64,000 nt of DNA from positions 8,618,001 through 8,682,000 of the forward strand of contig OX465599.1 in the NCBI GenBank assembly GCA_950022295.1. The letters run 5' to 3'. Shown one piece after another: positions 1 through 10,108 of this stretch. The notes under the pieces are model-generated. The model did not search any database. It had not been told where the DNA came from and saw nothing but the letters and a program-made list of their open reading frames with translations. Position numbers and translations under genes: made by a program. The stretch comes from Bromus sterilis. Lineage: Eukaryota > Streptophyta > Magnoliopsida > Poales > Poaceae. The stretch's first letter is position 1. Every line of letters begins with the position of its first letter.

Positions 1-149
1 AGAATTTGGTGAGATAAAAAGATGTCAACACTGCTTAGCTAATACAGATAAATTGAACAACTCAAAATCTCGGGATCCCAAAATACCCATAACTTTTGGT
101 TGTGTCATGCCTTTTTAAGATACCCAACTAAGTTTTCTTTTGCCTTCTT

Positions 150-580
150 TACTTCCTCATCAGAACTTCCTTATCATTTTTTAGATGTTCACAAAGACCC
201 TGAGGCATCTTAAAACATTATGTAGAATATATTGGGACCACACATGGCACTGATTTCACCAACGCTTTCTTTCCCGTAGAAGGGATATATTTTTAATCCA
301 TCCTAATAATTTATTCCAGAGTCTATCCTTTAAGTACTTGAAGCCCCCATTTTTTTAAGCACCAATGTCAGATGACATGCCAAGATACCCCCATTTTTTT
401 AAGCACCAATGTCAGATGACATGCCAAGATACCAGTCATCCGAAGTCTCATTTGGTACACATTCAACAGAAGTCTATTAATCTCATCTCTTATTTCAGAC
501 ATGCATCCTTTACAGAAGAAAACTGAAGATTTATTCGTGTTAATGTAGCGCAACCTTCCCTCAAGGAGAGTGCCAGACAT
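150..580 (-). pseudogene. LINE (non-LTR) reverse transcriptase fragment
   Basis: Read on the minus strand, this translates into the connection region of a plant L1-type reverse transcriptase. An INTNKSSVFFCKG stretch (the usual 'kINxxKSSifFSkn' after the active site) is followed, across frame changes, by YLKDRLWNKLLGW and by a PQGLCEHLKN-like segment matching the usual 'LPRGLCEHI' motif. The order and spacing fit the family. The catalytic FADD region is absent, the frame is interrupted more than once, and a 44-bp tandem duplication lies inside it. It is a dead fragment with no start codon or promoter that I can see. Confidence 0.6.
344..431. repeat. 44-bp tandem duplication, two copies
   Basis: Units 344-387 and 388-431 are identical by eye. 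Each begins with CCCCCATTTTTTTAAGCACC and ends with CCAAGATA. The duplication lies inside the decayed LINE fragment and shifts its frame. Simple slippage or microhomology duplication explains it. Confidence 0.85.
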
Positions 581-656
581 TCATGGCAGTGAGGCCTTCG
601 AACTGGGTTTCATACATTCCACGCAACTCTTAATTACTATTTCTATGGCGTGAGTC

Positions 657-1014
657 ATGTTCGTGAGTTACGGAGCCCCTGTTGGGGCGACGAGAGGGCG
701 ATCACCCACAGATCTCGAATCCCTGGCTGAGGAGAGGAAATCGGACCCAAATGGAGAAGAGAATCACACAGATATGTCGAAGAGGAGATCCTACATCGCG
801 GTTGATCAGCAGGATCCGCTGGGTCTAAGGGATCGGTGGACAAAGGCCGGACATGCGATAATGAGGTTCGCGGAGGAAAATAGCTCGACACTAAATAGGA
901 GTTGGATCTCGAAGAGGAGGAAGGTTGCGGTGTCCAAGATTAGAGACAGGATGGTGCAGGGAAGAAAAGATCTTGATTTGGGGAAGAAGGAAGGTAATCA
1001 TCGAGGGCCAGTCT
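657..1014 (+). other. Open reading stretch of unknown origin beside an LTR fragment
   Basis: An open frame of about 120 codons, rich in Arg, Lys, Asp and Glu, begins at an ATG at 657 and runs into the LTR fragment, so its last codons are LTR sequence. I recognise no domain. It lies between two LINE-like fragments (RT on the minus strand to the left, RNase H on the plus strand to the right) and could be a LINE ORF1 remnant, but I see no zinc knuckle. It is not a convincing gene. Confidence 0.2.
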
Positions 1015-1015
1015 A

Positions 1016-1575
1016 CAGTTTCTCATGGATCATCCGGGAAGCGTCCATGGTGGAGGAGAAGCTCCCGTAGGTCAATCCTCTCTCCTGCAGGGTGCCGGGA
1101 AGAGGTCTGCTAGCGCTCCCAATCTTGGAAGCGCGACGGCGGCGGAACAGAGGCGAGATCGCGAAAAAGGGTTATGTCTTCGGAGGTTTCCCGTGACGGA
1201 GAATATATAGGCAAAGGGGGGCAGCCAGGGGGCCACCAGGGGTCCAGGCGCCCCCCTGGCGCGGCCCCACCCTAGGGCGCGCCGGGAGGGCGCCTGGGGC
1301 CTGGTGGGTCCCCTCTGGCCCTCCTAGGTGATTCCGAAGCTTCCGGTACGCTGATTTTTTATTGTATTTTTCCAAAAAATTTGGAGCATTTTTAATATGG
1401 GGGAAACCTGAAATAGAAAAACAGCAGAAAACAGGAGCTGGCACTGGGGTGCACTGAGTTAAAAGGTTAGTCCAAATATGATCAAAAGTGTATAAAAGTG
1501 TATATAAAACATATCAATATCACATAAAACATGTATGGAGCAAGCATAAATTATAGATACGTTCGGGACGTATCA
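1016..1575 (-). mobile_element. Truncated gypsy LTR, minus orientation
   Basis: This segment is clearly homologous to the LTRs at 36496-38112 and 43151-44772. It shares the leader with the short ORF and ATG (minus strand, about 1048), the GCCGCCGCGCTTCC-like leader, the TATA-type region near 1205, the GC-rich block (about 1228-1320), and the LTR start, which reads TGATACGTCC on the minus strand and ends at 1575. The 3' part of the LTR is missing at about 1016. No target duplication can be recognised, so it is an old, truncated copy. Confidence 0.8.
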
Positions 1576-1599
1576 AGGACGCACAGGACCTGTCTAGCA

Positions 1600-2107
1600 G
1601 GCAGTTCTCGGATCAACGCGATAACTAGAGGAAAACAACAAGCTGGATGGAACCTATCGGAAGGGGATGTTAAACTCAACACAGACGCCTCCTTTCTGGC
1701 CTCGTCGGGTGCCAGCACGGCAGGAGCGATTGCAAGAGATCATAGGGGACTGGTCCTCTTAGCGATTAGCAAAAAAAATAGAAATCTGCAAATCAGTGGA
1801 AGAAGCCGAGGCGTGGGCCGCGCTCTTGGGGATCAAGGAGCTTGCAAAACTTCATAATGGAAGCATTCTGCTGGAAATGGACTGTTCGGTGGTAGCCATG
1901 GAAATTGTGGAAAAAGGTGATCCTAAATCAGCTATCTGTGCATTCATCCAAGACATCAGGGAGGTTTTGAAAGCCTTCAGGACTGTGGAGATCAAGCTGA
2001 CTAAAAGGGAGGGTAACAGGGCAGCGCATCTACTGGCGGCACATGCCAGAGTTTTGGAAGATCTTCGCTTGATTGGAAAGGGCCCTGACTACGTCAAGAA
2101 CAGCTGA
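1600..2107 (+). pseudogene. LINE RNase H-like domain, frameshifted
   Basis: The translation shows a plant LINE C-terminal RNase H-like domain (RVT_3 type): KLNTDASF, then GAIARDHRGLVLLA, then EAEAWAALLGI, LLEMDCSVVAMEIV and a final KREGNRAAHLLAAHA. The N-terminal half and the rest are in different frames. The switch is at the run of eight A at about 1771-1778, so a one-base homopolymer indel explains it. The frame ends at 2107. The fragment starts directly after the LTR fragment, and no upstream RT is present on this strand. Confidence 0.7.
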
Positions 2108-2121
2108 AGCAATAACTTGTA

Positions 2122-2241
2122 CTCCCTCCGATCCATATTAATGGACTTAAGTTTGTCTAGATACACATGTATCTAGTCTAAATACTTAACTAGATACATA
2201 TGAATCTAGACAAAGTTGAGTCCATTAATATGGATCGGAGG
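2122..2241. mobile_element. Stowaway MITE
   Basis: The element begins CTCCCTCCGATCC after a TA and ends in the inverted form GGATCGGAGG before a TA at 2242-2243, with arms that pair over most of their length (ATGGACTTAAGTTTGTCTAG against its complement). Size, TIR and TA target duplication are those of Stowaway (Tc1/Mariner-derived) MITEs. One or two bases are lost from the right TIR. Confidence 0.92.
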
Positions 2242-2249
2242 TAATACCT

Positions 2250-2700
2250 TTGTCTTTCTTTCTCAATTTTTTTTACTATTTCTATAAAATGGTGTTTCTA
2301 GGACTTGTTGGCTATGTACATTTTTTTGCGGGTGATTGGCTATGTGCATCTTGTTATGCAAAGGCAGGTAGCCATTCATTATGGTTGTATCACTTCGATA
2401 TACAATTTGTGTCAAAAACCATGATTTGTAATCGCAAAAAAAGAACATGATTTGGACTATGAACATCATGGTACGAGCCGTTCATGCCCACACAATAGGT
2501 GGAAAACACCTCAACAGGTGAGCACACAAGTTCCTTCCTAGTCCGGGCGCACTAATCAATCGTAGCCCAGCATAAACAACGAGGAGATATCCCGTGCAAG
2601 AGAAAACAACGACAAAGATAATGTAGGCGTGAGGTGTGACTCACCCTTGCAATAGAAACCACGCACTATTGAGCTCAGCTTTAAATTCGATTATGCCCTC
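2250..2700. other. Intergenic stretch, no gene seen
   Basis: AT-rich sequence upstream of the secreted acidic protein gene. No coding frame, RNA gene or repeat that I can support. The last part probably holds that gene's promoter. Confidence 0.5.
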
Positions 2701-2721
2701 CACATTCCCAACCCAACATGC

Positions 2722-2729
2722 ATATATAT
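2722..2729 (+). promoter_or_regulatory. TATA box of the secreted acidic protein gene
   Basis: CATATATATGCC lies about 55 bases upstream of the ATG at 2782. With transcription starting about 30 bases downstream, the 5' leader would be only 25-30 bases. Inferred from position and sequence only. Confidence 0.5.
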
Positions 2730-2781
2730 GCCCTGCACTCGATGCCACAAGGATTCACGCAGCACGCCAGCACACACAGAA

Positions 2782-3105
2782 ATGGGTCGCGCCGCCGTCT
2801 GCGTGGCCTCCCTGCTCCTCGCCGTCACCTTTCTACTTGTCTCCGCCGCCACAGAGTCGCTCACAGGCATGCCGACAGATCAGGCGGCGACTAAGAAGGC
2901 GTCAACCCCGCCGGTGCACTGCTGCAAACAAGAGGAGGCGGCGGTGGCCAGGCCAGCCCAGCCTGTCGGCGATCTTGCGGACTTGGCATCGCCAGAGGAG
3001 CAAGGCCATAAGCCTTATTCTCACCGGAGTAACAACATGAATACCGATGATGATGATGGCGATGACGACGACAACGACCACAACGACGACGACGACGACG
3101 ACGAC

Positions 3106-3147
<42 letters not shown>

Positions 3148-3384
3148 AACGACGACGACGATGACGATAATGATGACGACAACGACGATAATGATAATGG
3201 TCGGCCCGGCACCGACCACGATTCAGATTCGAACTCTGGCCATGATTCTCACTCGCACCATGGTTCTAAGTCGGGCTCTTACCGTGACGATGACAATGGC
3301 ACCCCAAAGAGCAAGAAGAAGAAGGGCAAGAAGAAGAAGGGCTCAGCTCCAGAGAAGAAGGGAGTCATGGGACATAACCGGTAA
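2782..3384 (+). CDS. Secreted poly-aspartate protein, uncharacterised
   Basis: A 200-residue intronless frame. The ATG at 2782 is preferred over the upstream in-frame ATG at 2728 because the next 25 residues form a clean signal peptide (MGRAAVC then a Leu/Ala/Val core ending near SAAT) and a TATA box sits correctly upstream. After a short Ala/Pro/Glu linker with a CC pair, residues about 89-139 are almost entirely Asp with a few Asn, including 21 consecutive Asp (residues 102-122). A Ser/His/Asp segment and a Lys-rich tail (KSKKKKGKKKKG) follow. I do not recognise the family. The charge pattern suggests an extracellular, cation-binding, disordered protein, which is inference. No frameshift or stop is seen. 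Confidence 0.65.
3046..3198 (+). repeat. GAC/GAT trinucleotide repeat coding for poly-Asp
   Basis: The longest pure run is seven GAC codons followed by fourteen GAT codons (3085-3147). It is flanked by interrupted GAC/GAT/AAC triplets. The two pure blocks suggest separate slippage expansions. Copy number should vary between lines. Confidence 0.9.
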
Positions 3385-4359
3385 GAAAAATGATAAGCCA
3401 CCTAAAGTGGCCATACGAGTGTGCGAGCTTCCTTTAGCCTTGAAGCCACTACTTTCATCTGTATCATGAGCGCGAGCTAATTTCAGTATGTTATACGAAT
3501 ATTACCAGTACGGATGCATGAATACGTAAATGTAATTAAGGGCAAACCATGAATATCAGCAAATTTTGTAATGAGTACAAAATTGTGTGATGTCAAATGA
3601 ACTTTTTTCCCCACAAACAAAATTATATGTACTATACTTTTATTGCACAAAGAGCTGATAACAATATGACAGACCATATATGAGCACTGGTCACAGGAAA
3701 TTGCTTGGCATGCGCTCGATCGTGACATTATGAGCAGTCCAGGAATTCTCTGATCTGAAGTTTGCTTCACCATACATGACTGATGATGCGATATATGTGG
3801 CAAAAAGGGCTGAAATTAGAGCAGCTTGGACTCTTTCTGTGGAACAAAATCCAGAAGTAGGGTTATGCGTATCAACCATTTACACCACAGAAAGTATTTT
3901 CACTAATACCCAAATGAATTATAAGGCATGCACAAAATCATGCCCTCAAACAAAAAAAGATAGACCCCGGCAAAAAAGAAAGAAAAAAAGATAGACAATA
4001 CTAGTAGGATGCAGCCGCACTCAATGCCAACTAGCTAGGCATTTTAGTGACATGACATAGTATTAAACTAGAAAAAATATTTAAAAAAATCTACAAAAAT
4101 CTTTATATAAAATCAATAGTATAAAACTTAGACGTGCTTTATCTTAGGGCACATCTAGATGTGTCCTAGATCAACCCTTTTATTTTTTTCTTTTTTGTTC
4201 ACATAATATCTTATTCACTACTGGGCTCTGCCCCCTCCGGCGATGTTGCCATGTGTTGCTCTCTAGCGCGGTATGGTCAAGGTGGACAACATCTTGCACC
4301 ACGAGAACCTCCAGACCGCATCAATCCGCTAGATCAGACCTCAACAACGGCGCCGTGAC
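3385..4359. other. Intergenic stretch with one short palindrome
   Basis: No convincing gene. The region after 3384 should hold the 3' UTR of the acidic protein gene. At 4145-4168 there is a near-perfect 24-bp palindrome, TAGGGCACATCT followed by AGATGTGTCCTA, with one mismatch. This may be a remnant of a small DNA transposon end. Confidence 0.4.
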
Positions 4360-4683
4360 TTGCAGCAATTATGTCATATGTGTTTTCAGAGAACATCGTA
4401 CCGAAGATGCCTAAGATGCGCCCAAAAAACCGGCGGGAGCGAATATGGGGCTCCCCTTACAGACGATGCCCGCCTAAAGCCGGTGGACAGGCAATATGCG
4501 AGTCCTATGGTGGCGTCTCCTAAAGTATGCACCCTCGTCGTTGTAGACAATAAGGTTTTAGAGGACGAGCATGTTGAACATGGAAACATGGAAGTGGCCG
4601 GTGATGTGAAAACCGAGGCAACCAACCCAGAGACCTCCGGTGAACTAAGGAGGCCAATCGTGGTGCCCCACCAGAAGAAATGA
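4360..4683 (+). other. Unassigned 107-codon reading frame
   Basis: The frame begins with a Cys-rich start (CHMCFQRTSYRRCLRCAQK) and continues as a hydrophilic chain. I recognise no domain. Base composition shifts to about 50% GC here. It may be a captured or decayed gene fragment. There is no promoter or splice evidence. Confidence 0.15.
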
Positions 4684-5560
4684 ATTGCCTGACCTGAGAC
4701 TGTCAGGGGTGGTCAATGACCCGATAGTCCGCGAGTTGGTAGGCTTGGTCAAAGCAACCAATGCCAAGTTGTTTTTTTGTGCGAAACGCGTTAGAAAGCA
4801 AGTAAAGTTCGACGTCATCGTGGTAGACTTGGATTAAGAGGTTTGGCTGGTTGTGATATTACATGGCTAAGTGGGAGTTTGGCTCTTTTCTGGTGTGATC
4901 AAATCTATATTGAAATTAAAAAATAAAGGAGAGATACATTGATGCCTATCTCTGGTTATCCGATGAGGCTTCTCTTCGGCGTTTGACTTGTGTTTATGGG
5001 AACCACATGTTGAGAACTTTCATCTTATGTAGACTACGGTCCAAGATTTGAAATCTCTATCAAATTTTTCATGTTGTGTTCTAGGGGATTTTATGTCATT
5101 TGAACACTTCTCAACCACAAGGCAATGTGTGATACAAATGTTTACTTTTAAGGTTGTTTTTGGAGTTGTATGAACTTGTTGACCTAGCTCTTGCGGGGTA
5201 ATCGAAATGTCAAAGTTTGGCTTGATCGTGCGGTTTTGAACAACAGTTAACAGACTATTTTATCTGAAGCAAGAGTCATGTATTAATTTAGTTTGTGTTC
5301 TGATCACTGCATGTTTTTTCTAAGCTGTGAGAAGGTGGATGAGCGAAATCATAAACCAAGGTAGAAGCAAGATGAAATAACTTGGAAGCGACACTAGTCC
5401 TCCAGAGAGGGTCCATGCCGCCTGGGATCGTCCTGGTGTCAAGAAGACACTGGAAAGTGTAAACATGGACCACATGGGGAACCCCCTGGACTGGCAACCT
5501 GAGGGTGCAGCCAGGCTGGGCCGCGCTCCTGGCCGCCTAGTGGTGGGTCCACCCCTTGGT
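4684..5560. other. Intergenic stretch, no gene seen
   Basis: Mixed-composition sequence without a supported feature. Short frames at 5288-5497 (-) have no recognisable domain. Confidence 0.4.
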
Positions 5561-5599
5561 GTCCTCTCTTTCGTCTATTTATTCATCGTCATTTGAAAG

Positions 5600-6346
5600 T
5601 CCTCAGAGCAGAGTTTTTGTTACAGTAGCCATCACTTTGAAAGAACAAATTGGTGAAATGGTGAAAGTCAAAGAACAAACATTGGCCAAACATTTGGCAA
5701 CCAAGCTTGAGATCAAAATGGGACTGGGTGATGAGGAAAGATCAAAATGGGAAGAAATATAGGCAAATCATTGAAGATAAATACCACACGCTTATCCCAA
5801 CTCCATCAAGCTGTTCTTTCAAATCACTTCAAGATCGATGGATCATAATATAAAAAACTTGTAGCCGATGGGGTGGATGTTTGTCCCAAGTGAGAAATGC
5901 CCCTCCTAGTGGATCCACGATCGATGATTATGTAAGTTGCACCCTTGTTTGTGTTTCACCATTGCATCATTTGTCGATGTGTAATTGTGCTCACCTTTTC
6001 ATGCCCAATGTAGGATTGTATTGCCAATGAATTGTTCAAGCAAAGCCCCAGTTTTAAGGGAAAGTCATTCACACTTGGTCATTTTTTGCTTTGGCTCAAG
6101 GATAGTGAGAAATGGAGTTTGAGGGACAATGAATCTCCTTCCAGGAAAGGCTTCCTTGTAAACTTGGAGGATGCAGAAGCAAAGGGAGAAGGAAACAAGG
6201 ACAAGCCGGATGGGTAAGGAGGAGAAAGAGAGGTTGAAGAGGTCGGCCGAGGCCCGAGGCTATCACTTTAAGAGAACAAATAGATGAAATAAAGAAAGTC
6301 AAAGAACAAAGATTGACCAAACATTTGGCAACCAAGGTTGATATGG

Positions 6347-6377
<31 letters not shown>

Positions 6378-6770
6378 GCAAAACATGTGCCTATGAGGAG
6401 AGAAAACTAGCTCTACAGGAGCAAAAGAGGAGGGATGAGAAAGAGAAAGAGGAGGGCCGGTTCATAATGATGAATCCGGAAACCATGGATGCTTCAACAA
6501 AAGAATTTTGGGAGTTGAAAAGGTTGGAGATACGGTGCCGAAGAAGAATGAACCTTCAACAACTTATGAAGCGCACCGGTGGTAGTTTTGCAGAAGGTGG
6601 CACTAGTGATGGTGTTGATGGTGATGTCGTCAAGCTTCAGCCCAGGATAGTGGTGCAGCTCGTTGGTGCTGGTGCTAGTGCTGTTGCGGCTGATGCTGCT
6701 GTTCAAGCTTCACAAGACGAGGGTAGTGTTGATGGTGTGGAGCGTAAAAATGATCATGTTGATCTTTGAT
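5600..6770 (+). pseudogene. Broken Myb/SANT plus NAM-associated domain gene of Harbinger type
   Basis: Pieces in order resemble the plant family with an N-terminal trihelix/SANT domain and a 'No apical meristem-associated' C-terminal domain, typical of PIF/Harbinger ORF1 and its domesticated relatives. They are SFKSLQDRW..., a segment beginning DCIANELFKQSPSF after an intron-like GTAAG...TGTAG stretch (about 5934-6013), LGHFLLWLKDSEKW, and the conserved STKEFWELKRLEIRCRRRM near 6500-6560. A helical segment (KEQIGEMVKVKEQTLAKHLA) occurs twice, at about 5640-5710 and 6260-6330, so the gene is partly duplicated. Stops and frameshifts interrupt it, and a GA microsatellite sits inside. It is not functional as read. 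Confidence 0.55.
6348..6377 (+). repeat. GA dinucleotide microsatellite
   Basis: About fifteen GA units inside the Harbinger-type pseudogene, contributing to its loss of frame. Confidence 0.9.
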
Positions 6771-7110
6771 GATCATGATTCATGTTTCGGATGGTGAACA
6801 CTTTGCTATATTGTACGCTCTAAGATGTGTTAAACAAATATATTATTATGCCATCTTCATTTTATATGATTTTTTTTGCAACAATATGGAGTCTAGATGT
6901 TGTAATTGTTGAGTGCAAACAAATATATAGTACCGCGATAAGTTCAGCGCGGAACATCTCGTACCGCAAATGAAGTTGTAGTATCTGTTCCGACGAAACC
7001 CTCACTATACTGTAAAATGCGGCACTGTAAAATGTTTTGGTACTGCTCGTAAACAGGATATGCGGATCACGAATATGGCGAATCCACTAGAGTTGCTGCT
7101 CTTAGGGGAT
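6771..7110 (+). other. Probable downstream end of a Harbinger-type element
   Basis: AT-rich sequence after the pseudogene, followed by a duplicated TACTGTAAAATGCGG / CACTGTAAAATG motif (about 7008-7036) and a terminal GAGTTGCTGCTC before TTA at about 7091-7105. This resembles the ends of Triticeae PIF/Harbinger elements (TTA target, GAGCA-type TIR). I could not find a convincing left end, so the boundaries are open. Confidence 0.35.
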
Positions 7111-7218
7111 TCAGAGTCATTAGTAGCCCGGATATCTTTGGCTGACACATTCTTATTTCTTGGGCTTAGTAGTAGACCACGAGTTTGGTTGGGCCTTTGG
7201 TCATCAATCAACTCATCA

Positions 7219-7258
7219 TCCGTGGACATCTCAAAAAATCCGTGGACATCTCAAAAAA
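7219..7258. repeat. 20-bp tandem duplication
   Basis: TCCGTGGACATCTCAAAAAA is present twice in tandem, at 7219-7238 and 7239-7258. Confidence 0.85.
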
Positions 7259-7530
7259 AAACTCATCATCTCTGGAAGGGCACGACTATGCATGTTTAGC
7301 GTCGAGCATTCGTTACGGCTCGTTGCTGCTGGCTATAAGGAGATGCCATGTCATCTATAGCTAATCTTGTTAACAAGTACAATAGCAAGGTTTAAACATG
7401 TACTACTTTACTAATATATGGCCCACATGTCATCTCACAAAGTGTCAAGGAGCACGTATTGCAGCTGGCTACTAATTAGTAGCCCGCTTCACTTCTCTCT
7501 CCTCCAAGTAAGCACAAATATACTGTTTAA

Positions 7531-7562
7531 CTAGATGATACCCCACGCATTGCTGCGGGAAC
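7531..7562 (-). mobile_element. Helitron-like 3' terminus
   Basis: On the minus strand the sequence reads CCCGCAGCAATGCGTGGGG, a short hairpin, then about seven bases and a terminal CTAG followed by T. A GC hairpin, a short spacer and CTRR with a host T is the Helitron 3' end signature, and this hairpin type is common in grasses. The element body would lie to the right. I could not place its 5' TC end. Confidence 0.55.
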
Positions 7563-8052
7563 TGCTAATAAATAATTTAATATTTTGAAATATAGAAAAA
7601 TTTATGGAACATAATATAAGTTTATTATAATTTCTTTGTAATTAATATTATTTTGACTCAAAATATAAGAATTTTTTAAACAAAAGTACAAAATTTGATG
7701 ATAAATAAAAAAATGAGTGTCTTTAAAAAAATATTACCTTCAAAATATATCGGTGAGATGATATGAGATGAAAAAAGTGTTGAGTAGACATAGTGGAGAC
7801 ATCACCTTTGATTAAACATATTACAATGATAGCAACTACATATGTGCATTCATAAAAAAAAAGTCGCATAGAAAAAATATGAGGTAACTTATAATTTGAT
7901 TCTCTATAAAAAAGGTATAAATTTGAGTGCAAAAGAAATTTATATGTGATAAGTTGCATGTGCATGTGAAGTTAATGGGAGCTCCCTTATGTGGGATACT
8001 TTGCATGGCCTAGTGGGAAAGGAAATTAAAATGATTGGCTTAGTGGAATGGT
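7563..8052. other. AT-rich non-coding stretch, possibly Helitron body
   Basis: More than 70% AT with no coding frame of interest. It may belong to the Helitron that ends at 7531. No helicase or Rep coding is seen, so that element would be non-autonomous. Confidence 0.35.
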
Positions 8053-8061
8053 GAGGTGCAC

Positions 8062-8447
8062 GGACTGAGATCAGGTGACACCATGTAACATGCGCCTCAC
8101 ATCTGTCGTCGGATCTTCATCCAAAGGACAAAAACGACCCAAAATTTAAATTCGAAAATCAAACATTTTAGAAAAATTTGAAAAAATTCCAGTAAGTTTA
8201 ATATGGTCCGTTTTGTGTTCTGTGAGATTTTCGTGTCATTTGGATCACTCGTTCATGAGTTAATAGCTTTTAAATGTCAAAATTTAAAAAGCTATTTAAT
8301 GATAAACCAATTATGCAAATGAACCGAAAATTTCACAGAACACAAAACAGACCATATTAAAATTACTGGAATTTTTTCAATTTTTTCTAAAATGTTTGAT
8401 TTTCGAGTTTAAATTTTGGGTCGTTTTTGTCCTTCTGATCTCAGTCC
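8062..8447. mobile_element. MULE-type foldback MITE with 9-bp target duplication
   Basis: The element starts GGACTGAGATCAG and ends CTGATCTCAGTCC. It is flanked by a perfect 9-bp direct repeat GAGGTGCAC at 8053-8061 and 8448-8456, the duplication length of Mutator-like elements. Long inner arms also pair: GGACAAAAACGACCC at about 8138 with its complement near 8418-8432, continuing through AAATTCCAGTAA. The left arm carries about 50 extra bases between the terminal and inner repeat that the right arm lacks. There is no coding capacity. Confidence 0.92.
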
Positions 8448-8456
8448 GAGGTGCAC

Positions 8457-8913
8457 ACCTTGCATGTTGAGAAAATTGAGACCAACTTCTTGAGAACTAG
8501 ATGATAAGAAAAAAGATGATGCTGATAATCTATTATGTTACCATCACATATCACTTTTTAATAATTTTTTATCTATAAGCTAATGAATAAAATCATCTAT
8601 AATGCTACATATATGAGACCTTCCGTAGTGGATATTATCGTAGGGTTAAAAATTTCAACGAAATTTCGCAAATTTCGTTGGGGTCCGAAATATCTATAAC
8701 TCTGAAATTTTGACACATATTATAACTAATTTTTATATAAATTTAAATTAAGCTAAAATTCATTTATATTAAGTGAAAAATCAAATCAAATTAATTTCTG
8801 AAATATGCAAAATTTCCAAATTTTCACATATTTTGGTGATGAGGTGCAAAATTTTGTTGTTTACGGAACTAAAAACTTGTACATAGTATCATATACTAGC
8901 ATCTTAGATTGTG
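8457..8913. other. AT-rich non-coding stretch
   Basis: Repeated AAATTTCG/AAATTTC-type words near 8650-8700 and otherwise plain AT-rich sequence. No supported feature. Confidence 0.4.
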
Positions 8914-8916
8914 TTA

Positions 8917-10105
8917 GAGGATCTATAACCGGACTTGGCTAATCTGATCCGCCATACGTTCGCGGACGTGCCGATCGCGGCGTGGATAGTTACTGGTCAT
9001 GCCTAATTTTTTCGATTCCACAACTAGGTATCTCAAATCGGAAATTCCAAATCCATAATAACCATGCAACATAAAATACATATCATCGGATTACCAAAAT
9101 TTAACATGATATACTACTAAGATCTTGGCTAATCTTCATCCACGTTCGCCCTTGCCTTTTTCACCGCCCTTCCCCTTGTTGCCGTTGCCGACACCGTCTT
9201 CTTTGTGAAAGTATCGGTCGAAGACGCAAAAGGAATCAAGCTCGATTTGCTCACTACCAGATCTGATGAGCCATCAGACTCGTCTTCCTCCTTGCGTCGA
9301 GGTAGTCCCTCCATGACGCGGATGGCCCGATTCTTCTCCTTTTCAAGTGCGCGGGCGGCCCGCCTCTGACGCTTCTCGAAGATCCGAGCATGGAGGGCCT
9401 GCTTTCTCCATGCGTCGTGCGACTCCGCATTCGCCACCGCGCAGAGAGCTTCATCTTTGAAGGCACGCGACTCGACTTGCACCACCCGCTCGCAACCGCC
9501 CGCGATGAAGACAAGTACACCACTCGTCCATGCCGAAGTACACGTCCACCTGGGAGCCTAACGAGGCGAGGACAATATGCCACCACAACGATTGCACCAT
9601 CACCCGCCTCGAGCCACCCGCGTGACCCAATGTTCTGCACTCTCTCTGAAGTGGTGAGATCCACCAACGCATATTCTTCTCCCGAAGTGTCGGAGAGCAA
9701 TGCGGAGGGCCAACTCCTCCTCGTCACCACCTTAAACGAGCTCCCACTTCGCGGATCTAGGAACGTCCAAGTCAGATCTATTGCTTGCCATGCCGAAGAA
9801 AGGAGAAAATCACTGGAGAGGAGCTTGGGGCGGAGAGGAGCAGCGATGAGTGGAGTAAATGGCTAGGATTCCCTCCGTAAAGTGGATCGGGGTGGAGCCA
9901 TTATGAATCGGATCCGACGTGGTGGGCGCATCTGGACGTCCTAATATCCTCCTCACTTATGGGTTGGATATGAGGGTGCCAATAAGCCCGAGAATTTGGA
10001 TTATATTTGCCAGAACTGGTTGGGTGGCAAAAAAATGCATGGCAGCATCTGGGCAAGTCACCCGGGCGTTTGGGGTGGGTTTGGGGGCTCCGGTTGTAGA
10101 TGCTC
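8917..10105. mobile_element. Non-autonomous PIF/Harbinger element
   Basis: The left terminus GAGGATCTATAACCGGAC follows TTA (8914-8916). The right terminus, read on the other strand, is GAGCATCTACAACCGGAG and is followed by TTA (10106-10108). A 3-bp TTA duplication and imperfect TIRs with 15 of 18 matches fit PIF/Harbinger. The 1189-bp element holds a GC-rich minus-strand reading region (9129-9791) but no recognisable transposase DDE motifs. Confidence 0.72.
9129..9791 (-). pseudogene. Broken gene inside the Harbinger element
   Basis: From an ATG at 9791 the translation reads MASNRSDLDVPRSAKWELV, a stop, then GGDEEELALRIALRHFGRR in the same frame. After frame changes it ends in a credible helical, charged C-terminus (ESHDAWRKQALHARIFEKRQ and RKEEDESDGSSD) running to 9129. 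GC content is far above the flanks. I do not recognise the family; it may be a Harbinger accessory ORF or a captured host gene. At least one stop and one frameshift are needed to connect it, so it is called broken. Confidence 0.4.
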
Positions 10106-10108
10106 TTA

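Noticed and set aside
2902..3219. Poly-Ile/Val, poly-Ser and poly-Met/Thr frames around the trinucleotide repeat
   Set aside because: They are the other frames of the GAC/GAT repeat. Only the Asp frame has a signal peptide and a TATA box.
3776..3825. TTAGAGCAGCTTGG near 3817 as the left end of the Harbinger element ending near 7105
   Set aside because: Only the first seven bases match the right terminus, and the span would be unusual. Not supported.
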